Shown here in pieces: positions 15,268-23,832 of a DNA stretch of 64,000 bases. The position numbers and the translations under genes were made by a program. The notes below the pieces were generated by a model. The model saw only the letters and a list, made by a program, of their open reading frames with translations, did not search any database and was not told the origin of the DNA. Position 1 is the stretch's first letter. Every line of letters starts with the position of its first letter. Source of the stretch: Nitrospira sp. (GTDB lineage Bacteria > Nitrospirota > Nitrospiria > Nitrospirales > UBA8639); contig WTGX01000034.1 in assembly GCA_011523385.1 (NCBI GenBank), positions 1 through 64,000 on the forward strand. Reading direction: 5' to 3'.

Positions 15268-16653
15268 ATGATGGTCGCGATTCGTCCGAGCAGATCAGCG
15301 CTCTACTTCATCGACGTCCGGGCACAAGCGCCGTTTCGGTTCGGCAAGGAGACGCTCGATCGGGTCACGTGCGCCCGTGTGATGTGTGAAGTGGAGGAAG
15401 ACTCTCGCGGGTCCTTTCGAGGTTGGGGGGAGTCCCCGCTCTCCGCGCAATGGGCATGGCCCGGCGACGTTCCGTTACCGGAACGCGAGGCGGCTTTACG
15501 ACAATTCTGCCGTGAGGTGCTGGAGGCATGGTCGGCGTACGACGCAGGGGGACACCCGCTGGCGCTCGGATATGCATTTCTGCGCGAGGCGTTGCCCGGG
15601 TTGCTGGTTTCGTTCAATGCGCGGCAAAGCGCGGACAGCCAAATGCCTTACCTGGCGGCATTGATGTGCTGTGCGCCCTTCGATATCGCGCTTCACGATG
15701 CCTACGGCCACGCCACGGGCCGGCCGGTCTACGACTGCTATTCCTCTTCTGACATGCCCGAAGATTTAGCCGCCTACCTTGGAGGGGCCGACTTTAAAGG
15801 ACTGTACCCAAGCGACTTTCTCTCGTACGGCGCAAGCAGGATTCCCGCATGGCATGCCGTCGGGGGATTGGACGCGTTGTCCGGAGAGGCGACGGCTTCG
15901 GATGAAGCGGGAAAAGGGATTCCCGCGACTCTGGAAGAATGGATACGCAAAGACCAGTTGAGTCGTCTGAAAATCAAGTTGAGCGGCACCGATTTCGAGT
16001 GGGATTATGGGCGTGTGATGAACGTGGTCGACGTTTCGATGCCACGCGGGGTCACGATGTTGGGCGTGGACTTCAATGGGATGGTGACGGACCCCATGTA
16101 CGTGGAACACCTGTTCGAGCGCATTTGCCGGAACCGGTCCGACGTCCTGGACGCGCTTTGCTACATAGAAGAGCCGTTCGCGCCGGAACTGCTGGAACGC
16201 GAGACGGACGTGTCCGCCGTTGCCAAGTGGGCGCCTTGCGTCCTGGATGAAAGCGCCCATGACTGGCGTGTGATGGAAAAAGCGAGCACGCTCGGTTACT
16301 CGGGCGTCGTGGTGAAAACGTGTAAGACCCAGACGGAAGCGCTCTTGACGCTCAGTTGGGCGAAACACCACGGCCTGGAGGTCTTGACCCAGGACCTGAC
16401 CAACCCCATGCTTGCGCAAATCGCACACGCTCAACTCGGGGCGCATGCGTCACCCGGCATTGGCATCGAGACCAACTCCATGCAGTTTTATCCCGACGCG
16501 TCCGCACACGAAGCCAGGGTGCATCCGGGCTTGTATCAACGGGTGGGCGGGTGTCTCGACCTCAAGACAATCAGCGGTCCCGGGTTCGGGTACAGGATTC
16601 ATGAGATTGATCGCCAACTACCCCGACCCGCCAAGACTTTCAATGTTCACTGA
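15268..16653 (+). CDS. Enolase-superfamily enzyme (mandelate racemase / muconate lactonising type)
   Basis: A 461-residue protein. It has an N-terminal capping domain with RVMCEVEE and GWGESPLS, and a C-terminal barrel with a KxK-type base pair region (LKIKLSG, near residue 234), metal-binding Asp in LGVDFNG and Glu in YIEEPF. A third metal ligand lies in LDESAHD, and the second-side Lys in VVKTCKTQTEAL. It should abstract a proton next to a carboxylate, as dehydratases or racemases of sugar acids or dipeptides do. The substrate is not evident. It is followed 123 bases later by a Gfo/Idh/MocA dehydrogenase, suggesting a shared sugar- or cyclitol-like pathway. Confidence 0.8.
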   Translation: MMVAIRPSRSALYFIDVRAQAPFRFGKETLDRVTCARVMCEVEEDSRGSFRGWGESPLSAQWAWPGDVPLPEREAALRQFCREVLEAWSAYDAGGHPLALGYAFLREALPGLLVSFNARQSADSQMPYLAALMCCAPFDIALHDAYGHATGRPVYDCYSSSDMPEDLAAYLGGADFKGLYPSDFLSYGASRIPAWHAVGGLDALSGEATASDEAGKGIPATLEEWIRKDQLSRLKIKLSGTDFEWDYGRVMNVVDVSMPRGVTMLGVDFNGMVTDPMYVEHLFERICRNRSDVLDALCYIEEPFAPELLERETDVSAVAKWAPCVLDESAHDWRVMEKASTLGYSGVVVKTCKTQTEALLTLSWAKHHGLEVLTQDLTNPMLAQIAHAQLGAHASPGIGIETNSMQFYPDASAHEARVHPGLYQRVGGCLDLKTISGPGFGYRIHEIDRQLPRPAKTFNVH

Positions 16654-16683
16654 TTCGTTGACGGAGTAAGAGGCTGACGACAC

Positions 16684-16776
16684 CATCATTGTCATTCTGA
16701 ACGAAGTGAAGAATCTGCTTTTCCGGGCGTTCGGTTGTTGACCGAGAGATTCTTCGCCTCCGGCTCAGAATGACAA
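16684..16776. repeat. Inverted repeat of the GTCATTCTGA...TCAGAATGAC type
   Basis: The outer arms TTGTCATTCTGA and TCAGAATGACAA pair, and inner arms GAAGAATCT and AGATTCTTC also pair, giving a long imperfect hairpin of about 90 bases. It fills the gap between the enolase-superfamily and Gfo/Idh/MocA genes. Such repeats are common between genes in environmental bacteria; no gene is encoded. Confidence 0.7.
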
Positions 16777-17898
16777 ATGTTAGCGCCATTGGCTATTCTC
16801 ATACCGGGACGTAACGCTGCCTTGAAGAAGGACTTTGAACTCATCGGAATCGTCGGTTGCGGCAAGATGGGTCGCATCTATCGTCAGGTCTTCGACCCGT
16901 TATGCGACCGTTTCCTGATTGTTGACCCTCGGGAGACCGATAACCGGGAAACAGGGCCTTACGCGACGTTGGATGACGTGCCCGGAGACCAGTTCAATCG
17001 CGTTCAAGTCTGGTGCATTTGTACGCCTACGGAAAGCCACTTCCAGAGCCTTGAGACGGTGCTGTCGAGGAATCCACGCGCGCGGGTCATCGTGGAGAAA
17101 CCGGCTTGCCTGAGTTTTGAAGTCAACGCCTTCCAGGCGCTTCTCAAGAAACAGCGTGAGGCGCGCGTCCTGATCAACAGGCAGTACGCCGATTCCCGCG
17201 CCGTCAGGGAAATGGTACATGCCCTCAAGCGGTACGACGTTCAGCACGCGGACCTGATTCGGATCGAGTTCAGTAAGGATCGCCGGCCGGACATTGACGC
17301 GGGCCGGTTTGTCGACTCGCACTTCGGGGTTCTTGGATACGAATGGTCGCATATTCTGACGATTATTCAACAGCTCCTCGGCGAAAACGAGTGGGCGACG
17401 TACAGGGACACGCCGTCTGACCTGCGGGCGACCTTCGATCCCGTTCAATTCATCTCCGAACTTGAAGAACGGACCGTGTTACCTTCAGGAACGAAACTCG
17501 TGCTCAGATCGTCGATGCTGGGCCATTACGAGTTTGCTTCATTCGTTCCGTATGACCAATTGATCTGCCATCGTTACATTGAGGTCAACGCCGGAGCGTT
17601 CCGGTTCAGGATGCAACTCGAACCTCATGACGAGACGAGGTTCATCGGCCGGCTTTTCGAAAATCACTTCCGGATCGAGGATGGTGGCGACGTGTTGCAT
17701 GACTCCACCATCATGGACCCTTTTCTGCCGAGATTTCTGCAATTGACCCTGAACCAGCTTTTCCAGCCTGATTGTCCGCCGATCGACTGGACAACGCTGG
17801 ATCGAATCATCTCGACAAGGACTGCGATACGACGTCACGACGGTCTGAATACCCTGGTCGCGCCGGCAAAAACGGGATCGGGTGTCGACCCTGACTGA
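16777..17898 (+). CDS. Gfo/Idh/MocA-family oxidoreductase
   Basis: 373 residues. The Rossmann motif IGIVGCGKMGRIY begins near residue 22, so the functional start may be the TTG at 16822 rather than the ATG at 16777, which lies in the repeat. VWCICTPTESHFQ and RVIVEKPACLSFE (the catalytic EKP motif) are typical. A C-terminal substrate domain with the YEWSHILTI segment could supply the catalytic His. It probably oxidises or reduces a sugar or cyclitol hydroxyl with NAD(P). Pairing with the enolase-superfamily gene suggests a common pathway; the substrate is unknown. Confidence 0.8.
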   Translation: MLAPLAILIPGRNAALKKDFELIGIVGCGKMGRIYRQVFDPLCDRFLIVDPRETDNRETGPYATLDDVPGDQFNRVQVWCICTPTESHFQSLETVLSRNPRARVIVEKPACLSFEVNAFQALLKKQREARVLINRQYADSRAVREMVHALKRYDVQHADLIRIEFSKDRRPDIDAGRFVDSHFGVLGYEWSHILTIIQQLLGENEWATYRDTPSDLRATFDPVQFISELEERTVLPSGTKLVLRSSMLGHYEFASFVPYDQLICHRYIEVNAGAFRFRMQLEPHDETRFIGRLFENHFRIEDGGDVLHDSTIMDPFLPRFLQLTLNQLFQPDCPPIDWTTLDRIISTRTAIRRHDGLNTLVAPAKTGSGVDPD

Positions 17899-18152
17899 CA
17901 CGCGAGGGGTTCGGCATAGAAGACAACCCCTTTCCATCGACTTTTGAAACGAGACAGGTTAGGGTACAACACCACGACGCACGTCAACGAAAAACTGAAA
18001 ACGGAAACCATGGTGGCCAGTGCGGAGAGTCCCTGCATGAAAGTGTGCAATCTGTTCGCTCTTTGATCATTCGGACATGGAGTAAGCATTCTAAAAAAAT
18101 TTTAACCAAGTTATCCCCAGATTCTGGGGAAAGATTGTGTGGCTTTTGAACC

Positions 18153-19724
18153 ATGAACCACGACGAGCTGCCCACACTCCTTCTGGCCCTGCAGGACCCC
18201 CTTCTTTATCCCCATCCGGTCACCGATTTCGATCTTCGGGAAACCCATATTTCCTGGGTCCTGCTGACGGGATCCTATGCTTACAAGATTAAGAAACCCG
18301 TTGATTTTGGATTCGTGGACTTTTCTTCCCTCGCCCAACGCCAATTTTTTTGTCATGAGGAGATTCGCTTGAACCAACGGTCGGCGCCGGATATCTACGT
18401 GGACGTGCTTCCGATTTCCGGAACGCCCGAGCACCCGCGGCTGAATGGACAAGGGAAACCCTTCGAATTCGCCGTGAAAATGAGGCAGTTCATGGCCGAT
18501 GCCACCTTGGATCACGTGCTGGCCCAAGTTCGACCGGATCAGATCGACCGATTGGCCGGGGATATCGCAACTTTTCATCACAACGCGGCCGGAGCGGAAC
18601 GGGAGACGTCCTTTGGAAGTCCCGAATTGATAGCACAAGTCATCGCAGAAGTCTTTGAACAGATCCCCTCTGATGGCCGCTTTTCCGAACATTACCGATC
18701 CCTGGAACAACTTCGGCACTGGCTCTCGGGCTTTTACGCGGCCCATGCCGGTGCTTTCGAAAAACGCAAAGTGAGCGGGTTCATTCGAGAGTGCCATGGC
18801 GATCTTCACCTGGCCAATCTGGCGCTTCTAGACGACCGGATTATCGCATTCGACGGCATTGAGTTCAGTGAACGGCTGCGATGGATCGACGTCATCAACG
18901 ACGTGGCATTTACGGTGATGGATTTCCAGACCAGAGGACAGCCGGCAGTGGCAAGACGATTCCTGAATCGCTACCTCGAATTCACGGGGGACTATGAAGG
19001 CCTGGGACTTCTCCCCTTTTACGAAGTCTACCGGGCCCTCGTCCGGGTGAAGGTCGCTGCACTCGCTTTCGCCCAGGTCCGCGGGCAGCGGATTTCGTCC
19101 CACGCGGACGATTTCATCCGGTATCTCTCGGCTGCCCAATCCTTGACCGAAACTCAAGCACCGTGGCTTGTCATCATGCACGGAGTAACCAGAACCGGGA
19201 AATCGACCGTCTCGGAAACGTTGCTGGAACAGACGGGCGCCATCCGTCTCCGGTCTGACATCGAACGGAAACGCCTGTTCGGATTATCACCGTCGGATTG
19301 GAGTTCCGGGGAAATCAAGGAAGCCGTGTATGGAACGGAAACGACGCGAAAGACCTATGACCGCCTGCAAGCCCTTGCGCGGCAACTTCTGCTGTTCGGA
19401 TATCCGGTCATCGTGGATGCGACCTTTTTGAAGCGGCAGCATCGTGATGCGTTCGGAAAGCTGGCGGCCTCGCTAAACGTCCCCTTCCTGATACTGGACG
19501 TGCAGGCCAAGCCGGCCACTCTTCGCGAAAGGATCGCGGCTAGAGCCGTCGCGTCGGATGACGTCTCGGAAGCCGACCTGTCCGTGCTGGAACAACAGGA
19601 GCGGGACCAGGAACCGCTCGTGCCGGACGAACGAGTCTCGACTCTGAGGCTTCACTCAGACGACCCGTTTGACCCCGCCGAGGTCGTCGGCATGCTCGAA
19701 GCAACACGCGAGGAGAGGAAGTAG
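18153..19724 (+). CDS. Bifunctional phosphotransferase-like / P-loop kinase fusion
   Basis: 523 residues. Residues ~1-330 form an aminoglycoside-phosphotransferase-like fold: SYAYKIKKPVDFGF for ATP binding, the catalytic loop CHGDLHLANL, and metal-binding IAFDGIEF. Residues ~340-520 form a P-loop kinase with Walker A VTRTGKST (near residue 355) and a ZTL-like body (IRLRSDIERKRLFG, GYPVIVDATFLKRQHRDAF). This fusion is a widespread family of unknown substrate, annotated as bifunctional aminoglycoside phosphotransferase/ATP-binding protein. It probably phosphorylates a small molecule. There is no sign that it confers antibiotic resistance. Confidence 0.85.
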   Translation: MNHDELPTLLLALQDPLLYPHPVTDFDLRETHISWVLLTGSYAYKIKKPVDFGFVDFSSLAQRQFFCHEEIRLNQRSAPDIYVDVLPISGTPEHPRLNGQGKPFEFAVKMRQFMADATLDHVLAQVRPDQIDRLAGDIATFHHNAAGAERETSFGSPELIAQVIAEVFEQIPSDGRFSEHYRSLEQLRHWLSGFYAAHAGAFEKRKVSGFIRECHGDLHLANLALLDDRIIAFDGIEFSERLRWIDVINDVAFTVMDFQTRGQPAVARRFLNRYLEFTGDYEGLGLLPFYEVYRALVRVKVAALAFAQVRGQRISSHADDFIRYLSAAQSLTETQAPWLVIMHGVTRTGKSTVSETLLEQTGAIRLRSDIERKRLFGLSPSDWSSGEIKEAVYGTETTRKTYDRLQALARQLLLFGYPVIVDATFLKRQHRDAFGKLAASLNVPFLILDVQAKPATLRERIAARAVASDDVSEADLSVLEQQERDQEPLVPDERVSTLRLHSDDPFDPAEVVGMLEATREERK

Positions 19725-19730
19725 CACGCC

Positions 19731-19761
19731 CCGGGGTGGATCTGGCGTCAGGCCACCCCGG
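19731..19761. terminator. Hairpin between convergent genes
   Basis: CCGGGGTGG and CCACCCCGG form a 9-bp perfect stem with a 13-base loop between the converging kinase-fusion and CBS genes, overlapping the last codons of the latter. There is no clear T tract. It may act as a bidirectional terminator or mRNA 3' stabiliser. Confidence 0.5.
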
Positions 19762-20518
19762 AGTAGTAGCGCAGAATATCCGACACGGAAATCAGGCCGA
19801 TGATTTTACCGCTTTCCGTCACGCACACGTGACGGGTCGCTTTTTCTTTCATGAGCTGCACGGCCGCCACCACCGACTCACTGCTTTCGATCGTGATAAG
19901 CGGTTCCCGCATGCAGGTTTTGACGGTCGTTGTCGCGGGATCGACCCCGTTGGCGACCACTTCCCGGCTCAATTCGGTTTCCGTAATACTTCCGATGAAG
20001 TCATCGCCGCCTTCGACCAACAGCGAGCCGATTTTCCACTTTTGCAAGGATTCTCCGGCTTCCCGCAGCGTGGCATCGTGCGGGACGGAGCGCATAGACC
20101 GGGACATAAATTCGCTCACGGTGGGGCCGCCCGTCGTCTGAGAGCGTTGACCGGCACTGGCCTGAGCCCTCCGGGCCTCCAAATCCGCGACGCAGCTTTC
20201 CAATACCCGTAGCCGTTGTCGCAGGGCTTCCCGTTCATTATCCAGACCCGCCCCTTCCGGAGCTTCATCCGATATATTGACGAGTCCTCCCGCTTCTCCC
20301 AACTGCGCATATTCATAGGCCTCCAACATACTCGAAGAACTGCCCAACACTTCGGCAATGAGTTCCTCCATGGTCAAGTCAAATTCTTCGATGGATGATT
20401 GCGTGGATGAGCCTCCCATCACAAACGTCTTCAGGCTCGCAATTTGCTGACGAAACCGATCGATATTCTGATCGAGCGCGCCGCTTTTCTCCTTAACGGA
20501 CCCTTTGGTTTTATCCAT
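19748..20518 (-). CDS. CBS-domain protein with helical N-terminal half
   Basis: 256 residues with a strong ribosome site (TAAGGAGG) before the ATG. Residues 1-125 are helical and charged (NIDRFRQQIASLKTF, REALRQRLRVLESCVADLEAR). Residues ~130-256 hold two CBS motifs (TVSEFMSRSMRSVPHDATLREAGE..., and VKTCMREPLITIESSESVVAAVQLM...RHVCVTESGKIIGLISVSDIL). CBS pairs bind adenosine nucleotides and control attached or partner proteins. The N-terminal half has no domain I recognise. Divergent from the hibernation factor at 20731. Confidence 0.85.
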   Translation of the reverse strand: MDKTKGSVKEKSGALDQNIDRFRQQIASLKTFVMGGSSTQSSIEEFDLTMEELIAEVLGSSSSMLEAYEYAQLGEAGGLVNISDEAPEGAGLDNEREALRQRLRVLESCVADLEARRAQASAGQRSQTTGGPTVSEFMSRSMRSVPHDATLREAGESLQKWKIGSLLVEGGDDFIGSITETELSREVVANGVDPATTTVKTCMREPLITIESSESVVAAVQLMKEKATRHVCVTESGKIIGLISVSDILRYYSGVA

Positions 20519-20730
20519 GACGCCTCCTTAAAGCAATAGGAGTCGATGGTACCTCACGTGGCTTGGGTCACACAAGATTGAAATGACATGATTTTTCACG
20601 TTCGTGACGATTTTTCATCCTTCCGGCACACAATCTCTCATGACAAGACGAGAGCATTCGTGAGATAATATTTTGTAATTGGTGTCTCTAAACCTCGTGA
20701 TCGCGATGGACCCGGGCAAGGAGGAGGCCG

Positions 20731-21063
20731 ATGGATTTAAAAATTGACAGCCGGAACGTCGGTATGACGCCGAGATGGAAACAGGAAATCCAAGACCGGA
20801 TAACCACACTGCAAACCGAGTACGACAGCATCACTCACGCCCGAATCACGTTGACCAAAAACCCACACCATAAAAAGGGAGACGATAACGCCGAAGCGCT
20901 GATCGTGCTGAATCTTCCTCCACGTCATACCGTGACTGCACGGAAAGAAGCCAAGAGTTTCGAGGAAGCCATTCGCTCCGCGTTCAAAGCCGCGACGACG
21001 GAAATCAAGAAATTTCGCGAAAAGCCCGTTTCGCAGAAACCCGTCAAACTCGAGGCACTCTGA
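20731..21063 (+). CDS. Ribosome hibernation-promoting factor, HPF/RaiA (YfiA) family
   Basis: 110 residues preceded by AAGGAGGAGG. The beta-alpha-beta-beta-beta-alpha fold of HPF/RaiA is recognisable: MDLKIDSRNVGMTPRWKQEI, YDSITHARITLTKNPHHKKGD, EALIVLNLPPRHTVTARKEAKSFEEAIRSAF, and the basic C-terminal helix. It should bind the 30S A/P-site region and slow translation in stationary phase. It is the short form, without the C-terminal dimerisation domain. Confidence 0.8.
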   Translation: MDLKIDSRNVGMTPRWKQEIQDRITTLQTEYDSITHARITLTKNPHHKKGDDNAEALIVLNLPPRHTVTARKEAKSFEEAIRSAFKAATTEIKKFREKPVSQKPVKLEAL

Positions 21064-21253
21064 CTCGTTTAAACCTTTACAATCGGCCGTTCGGCAGGTA
21101 TCCTTAGGAAACTTGCCTTTTCGAGTGCTGCTTCATTAGAGCTATCGAGAAGAAGAATCCGGAAGTGCGTGAAGGGCAGCACCCTCCCTTTGAACAATTC
21201 TTCAAAATTTGGAATGCCGGTTTGTTCTCAAACCTGACTAGACCGATCACTCA

Positions 21254-22123
21254 ATGGATATGAACGCCATGTCGACTCTGACCGATACAAAAGCAGCCGC
21301 TCCCATCCCGCGGGCCACTGATCACTTGACCCTATCGATGTTCTGCGCCGTCACGGCCGGGGCCATCGTGGGACTGCCCACTTACGCCTATTTCTATGAT
21401 TATTCATGGCTGGCGTGGACCATGTTCGGGCTCCTGTACATCATCACGGGCCTTGGCATCACCGTGGGATATCACCGTTTATTGGCCCATCGAAGTTTTA
21501 CGTGCCCCGATTGGGTGAAGGGCGCGTTTTTGATCGCCGGGGGCTGGGCGTTACAAAATTCCGGACTCAAATGGGCGGCGGATCACATACGCCATCACGC
21601 GCGGTGCGACGAGGAAGAGGATCCGTATAATGCGCAATTGGGATTCTGGTACAGCCATTGTGGATGGCTCTTCTGGAAGGATCCCCATAAAGACGATAAA
21701 TATGCCACCAAGCTGAAGCAGGACCCCGTGGTGGTGTGGCAAAACCGGTATTATATCCCGATTGTTCTGTCCGGCCTGGCGCTGCCCTTTGTGGTGGGAT
21801 TCGTGTACGGCGGCTGGATCGAGGGATTGGGCTGTTTCCTGCTGGCCGGAGTCGGGCGAACCTTTTTCGTCCTCAATTCCACGTTTTGCATCAATTCCAT
21901 TTGCCACCTGTGGGGCGCCCAACCGCATGGAGACTCCGATTCCAGTCGTGACAGTTGGTGGGTCTCGCTCATCACCTTCGGAGAGGGGTACCACAACTAT
22001 CATCACATGTATCAGAGTGATTATCGGAACGGCCCCAAGTGGTACAATTTCGACCCGTCAAAGTGGCTCATCTACGGTCTTTCCCGCATGGGACTCGCCA
22101 GTTCTCTGCGCCGTTTTTCCTGA
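21254..22123 (+). CDS. Acyl-CoA/fatty acid desaturase
   Basis: 289 residues, integral membrane. All three histidine boxes of membrane desaturases are present: HRLLAHR (near residue 75), HIRHHARCDEEEDPY (near residue 112), and GEGYHNYHH (near residue 248). Hydrophobic hairpins lie before the first box and between boxes two and three. It should introduce a cis double bond (delta-9 type) into saturated acyl chains with O2 and a reductant, tuning membrane fluidity. Transcribed alone; the 190-base gap upstream may hold its promoter. A second ATG lies at 21260. Confidence 0.9.
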   Translation: MDMNAMSTLTDTKAAAPIPRATDHLTLSMFCAVTAGAIVGLPTYAYFYDYSWLAWTMFGLLYIITGLGITVGYHRLLAHRSFTCPDWVKGAFLIAGGWALQNSGLKWAADHIRHHARCDEEEDPYNAQLGFWYSHCGWLFWKDPHKDDKYATKLKQDPVVVWQNRYYIPIVLSGLALPFVVGFVYGGWIEGLGCFLLAGVGRTFFVLNSTFCINSICHLWGAQPHGDSDSSRDSWWVSLITFGEGYHNYHHMYQSDYRNGPKWYNFDPSKWLIYGLSRMGLASSLRRFS

Positions 22124-22202
22124 CCGATAACCATGTAAAAATCCGCCCCGCACAACGATCGTTGTGCGCGTCTTGGAAGGGACGAACCTCACGGGAGGGC
22201 GT

Positions 22203-22451
22203 CTACAACTTGAATAGCTGCGAGATCACGAGATAGGCCCAAGATGCCGCGAAGATGTAGGTGATTTCCTTTTCGCCGATGTCTTTGTAAATCAGGCGAT
22301 ACCCGACGACCGGAACCACGGCCACCAAGGCAGCCGAGAAAAAGTGCCCCACCACGTCGCCCAGTACCTCACCAATGGTCTCATTGCCCGGCAGAGCCAG
22401 AAACACGCTCGCTCCAACCAGGGGAACCCACAACCAGCGGACGTTGACCAC
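22203..22451 (-). CDS. Small membrane protein of unknown function
   Basis: 82 residues with two to three hydrophobic segments (WLWVPLVGASVFLALPG, FFSAALVAVVPVVGYRLIY, ITYIFAASWAYLVISQLF). I do not recognise a family. The reading is supported by its membrane-protein pattern and ATG start. It is convergent with the desaturase and lies downstream of the tRNA terminator on the same strand. Confidence 0.5.
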   Translation of the reverse strand: MVNVRWLWVPLVGASVFLALPGNETIGEVLGDVVGHFFSAALVAVVPVVGYRLIYKDIGEKEITYIFAASWAYLVISQLFKL

Positions 22452-22593
22452 TCCTCCCTCCCCGCGCGTTTCTCAAGAACACCTGAGACAGCAGCTTCCG
22501 GTATTCTATAAGAAACTTCTCCCCGGTGCGACCAGGCGAAATAGCACGGATGATCCCAGCCGATCCCATGAACCGTCACGGTCATGTTCAGGA

Positions 22594-22627
22594 CAAAAAA
22601 ATGGGACCGTCCCGAGAGGACGATCCC
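22594..22627 (-). terminator. Intrinsic terminator of the tRNA-fMet gene
   Basis: On the minus strand GGGATCGTCC and GGACGGTCCC form a nearly perfect stem with a short loop, followed directly by a run of seven T residues. It lies about 20 bases beyond the CCA end of tRNA-fMet, so it should end that transcript. Confidence 0.85.
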
Positions 22628-22646
22628 GTCAGACTGAAGAGCGTGT

Positions 22647-23005
22647 TGGTTGCGGGGGAGGGATTTGAACCCTCGACCTTTGGGTTATGCGCGCCACTAC
22701 AGCTTTCGCTGCCTGATGAATCCAGTTTGTGGTCCGGACTTTCTCTTCATCCTCGGACCGGCTTCGCCGCCGTTAGGATGCCTGCCGTCAAGTCTCTACA
22801 CCTTCTGCCGGAGCGCGACGGCTCCGCCAGCTTGGCTCGGGGTTACCCCGCTACCGGCTTCCCCGAATTTGACAGGTGATCGTACAGAAGTTTCCCCCTG
22901 CACAGCCCATTGATTGTTGGGAGGGGTTGCAAATGTTTCGAGCAACCAGCGGATCACTCCTCACGGTATTGAGCCCAACGAGCTACCAGACTGCTCCACC
23001 CCGCA
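22647..23005 (-). tRNA. Initiator tRNA-fMet(CAU) interrupted by a group I intron
   Basis: The exons at 22972-23005 and 22647-22689 join to a 77-nt tRNA with encoded CCA. Initiator marks are visible: anticodon CAU, three consecutive G:C pairs at the base of the anticodon stem (GGG/CCC) and A11:U24 in the D stem. Position 1 is U opposite A72, instead of the C1xA72 mismatch of E. coli. The 282-nt insert lies in the anticodon loop. Because CA is repeated at both junctions, splicing after CU, CUC or CUCA gives the same tRNA. Splicing after U33 leaves U before the 5' site and G as the last intron base, as group I introns normally have. Confidence 0.92.
22690..22971 (-). ncRNA. Group I intron, IC3-like, in tRNA-fMet
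   Basis: The conserved core can be read in order: P2 GUGAUC/GAUCAC, P3 CCUGUC with GGCAGG, the P4-P6 region GUCAAAUUCGGGGAAGCC ... CCCCGAGCCAAGC, GAAGGUGUAGAGACU, the P8 arms AUCC/GGAU, and the P7 strand GAAAGUCC, then AGCGAAAGCUGUAGUGG near the 3' end. These blocks closely match what I recall of the Azoarcus tRNA-Ile intron ribozyme. It has no internal ORF. CUCA/UGAG near the 5' junction could be P1; this would pair the 5' junction differently from the U33 cut, so exact splice sites need testing. It is probably self-splicing. Confidence 0.9.
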
Positions 23006-23010
23006 GGGGC

Positions 23011-23040
23011 ATCGTAGCGAAGCCTCGCGAACAAAGTCAA
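23011..23040 (-). promoter_or_regulatory. Promoter of tRNA-fMet
   Basis: On the minus strand TTGACT (23040-23035), an 18-base spacer and TACGAT (23016-23011) form a good sigma-70-type promoter. Transcription would start at about 23002-23006, almost at the mature 5' end of the tRNA, leaving little or no leader. Confidence 0.6.
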
Positions 23041-23141
23041 ATAACGTCTGTTACGACCGTCATGGATCACGTTATCGGCAACCAGCATCGGAAAGGACGG
23101 CTTCACAGGATCGGGGTCTGTTGTGCTATGGTGCGTGCACC

Positions 23142-23774
23142 ATGCTCCTGGCCGGAATCTTCGGAAGTATCCTGTTTGTACTGCTGCTTATCGGGGACTG
23201 GTATCAATTCACCAGCCTCCGGCCCTTTGCCGCGCAATACGGGTTCGGCATCGCCCGCCGGCGTGACCGCCTCGACACTCTCTCCCGTCAGTCCCTGATC
23301 AAGCGATTCGGAAAGCACGATACCATTGCCCTGCCCCACGGCGTCGCTCGCTGGTTCGACGCGCAGGAAGTCATTTCGCTTCGCCCCTCGTACCAGTTAT
23401 TCTCCATGCGATTCCGCACGGCGTGGCCGCTCAAAGGCACCATCACGCTTCATGACACCGGCGACGACGTGGAACTGCACCTGACCAAACGGGTGCCGTG
23501 GTCGTCGGGGCTGCTCACCCTGATCTGGCTGGGACTCGTGGCGATCGGCACCGTGGTCTTTCTGGTCACGTTCGGGATCGACGGCGGATTCCATTCAGCA
23601 AGCGGCTGGGCCCTGGCCTTGGGCGTGGGAGGCCTCGGCATCCTGGTCCTGCTCTTCGGGTTGATCCTGATCTCCCTGGCCTACCGGCTTGAAGATTCCC
23701 GATTGATGCAGGTATATCAAGAACTCCAGGACGCCTGGCACAATCAAAGTGTACAAATCTCGGACCCCTTGTGA
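23142..23774 (+). CDS. Membrane protein of unknown function
   Basis: The open frame begins at 22914, but the first 76 codons run antisense across the tRNA 5' exon and its promoter. The ATG at 23142 is therefore chosen, giving 210 residues. A hydrophobic N-terminal helix (LLAGIFGSILFVLLLIGDWY) is followed by a soluble ~110-residue segment and then two more helices (LLTLIWLGLVAIGTVVFLVTF, WALALGVGGLGILVLLFGLIL). No family recognised; probably an inner-membrane protein. Confidence 0.6.
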   Translation: MLLAGIFGSILFVLLLIGDWYQFTSLRPFAAQYGFGIARRRDRLDTLSRQSLIKRFGKHDTIALPHGVARWFDAQEVISLRPSYQLFSMRFRTAWPLKGTITLHDTGDDVELHLTKRVPWSSGLLTLIWLGLVAIGTVVFLVTFGIDGGFHSASGWALALGVGGLGILVLLFGLILISLAYRLEDSRLMQVYQELQDAWHNQSVQISDPL

Positions 23775-23832
23775 AGAAACAACAAACAAAAGTGGCTGTT
23801 TTCACTGATTCCGTCGACAAAGGAGTGAATAT

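Noticed and set aside
18153-19724. Antibiotic-resistance aminoglycoside phosphotransferase
   Set aside because: The fold is similar, but the fusion with a P-loop kinase is a widespread family of unknown substrate not linked to resistance.
22526-22913. Plus-strand frames reading 'VAGEGFEPSTFGLCA' and 'MRGRDLNPRPLGYARHYSFR'
   Set aside because: These are well-known artefacts of translating tRNA genes antisense; the DNA is the 3' exon of tRNA-fMet and its intron.
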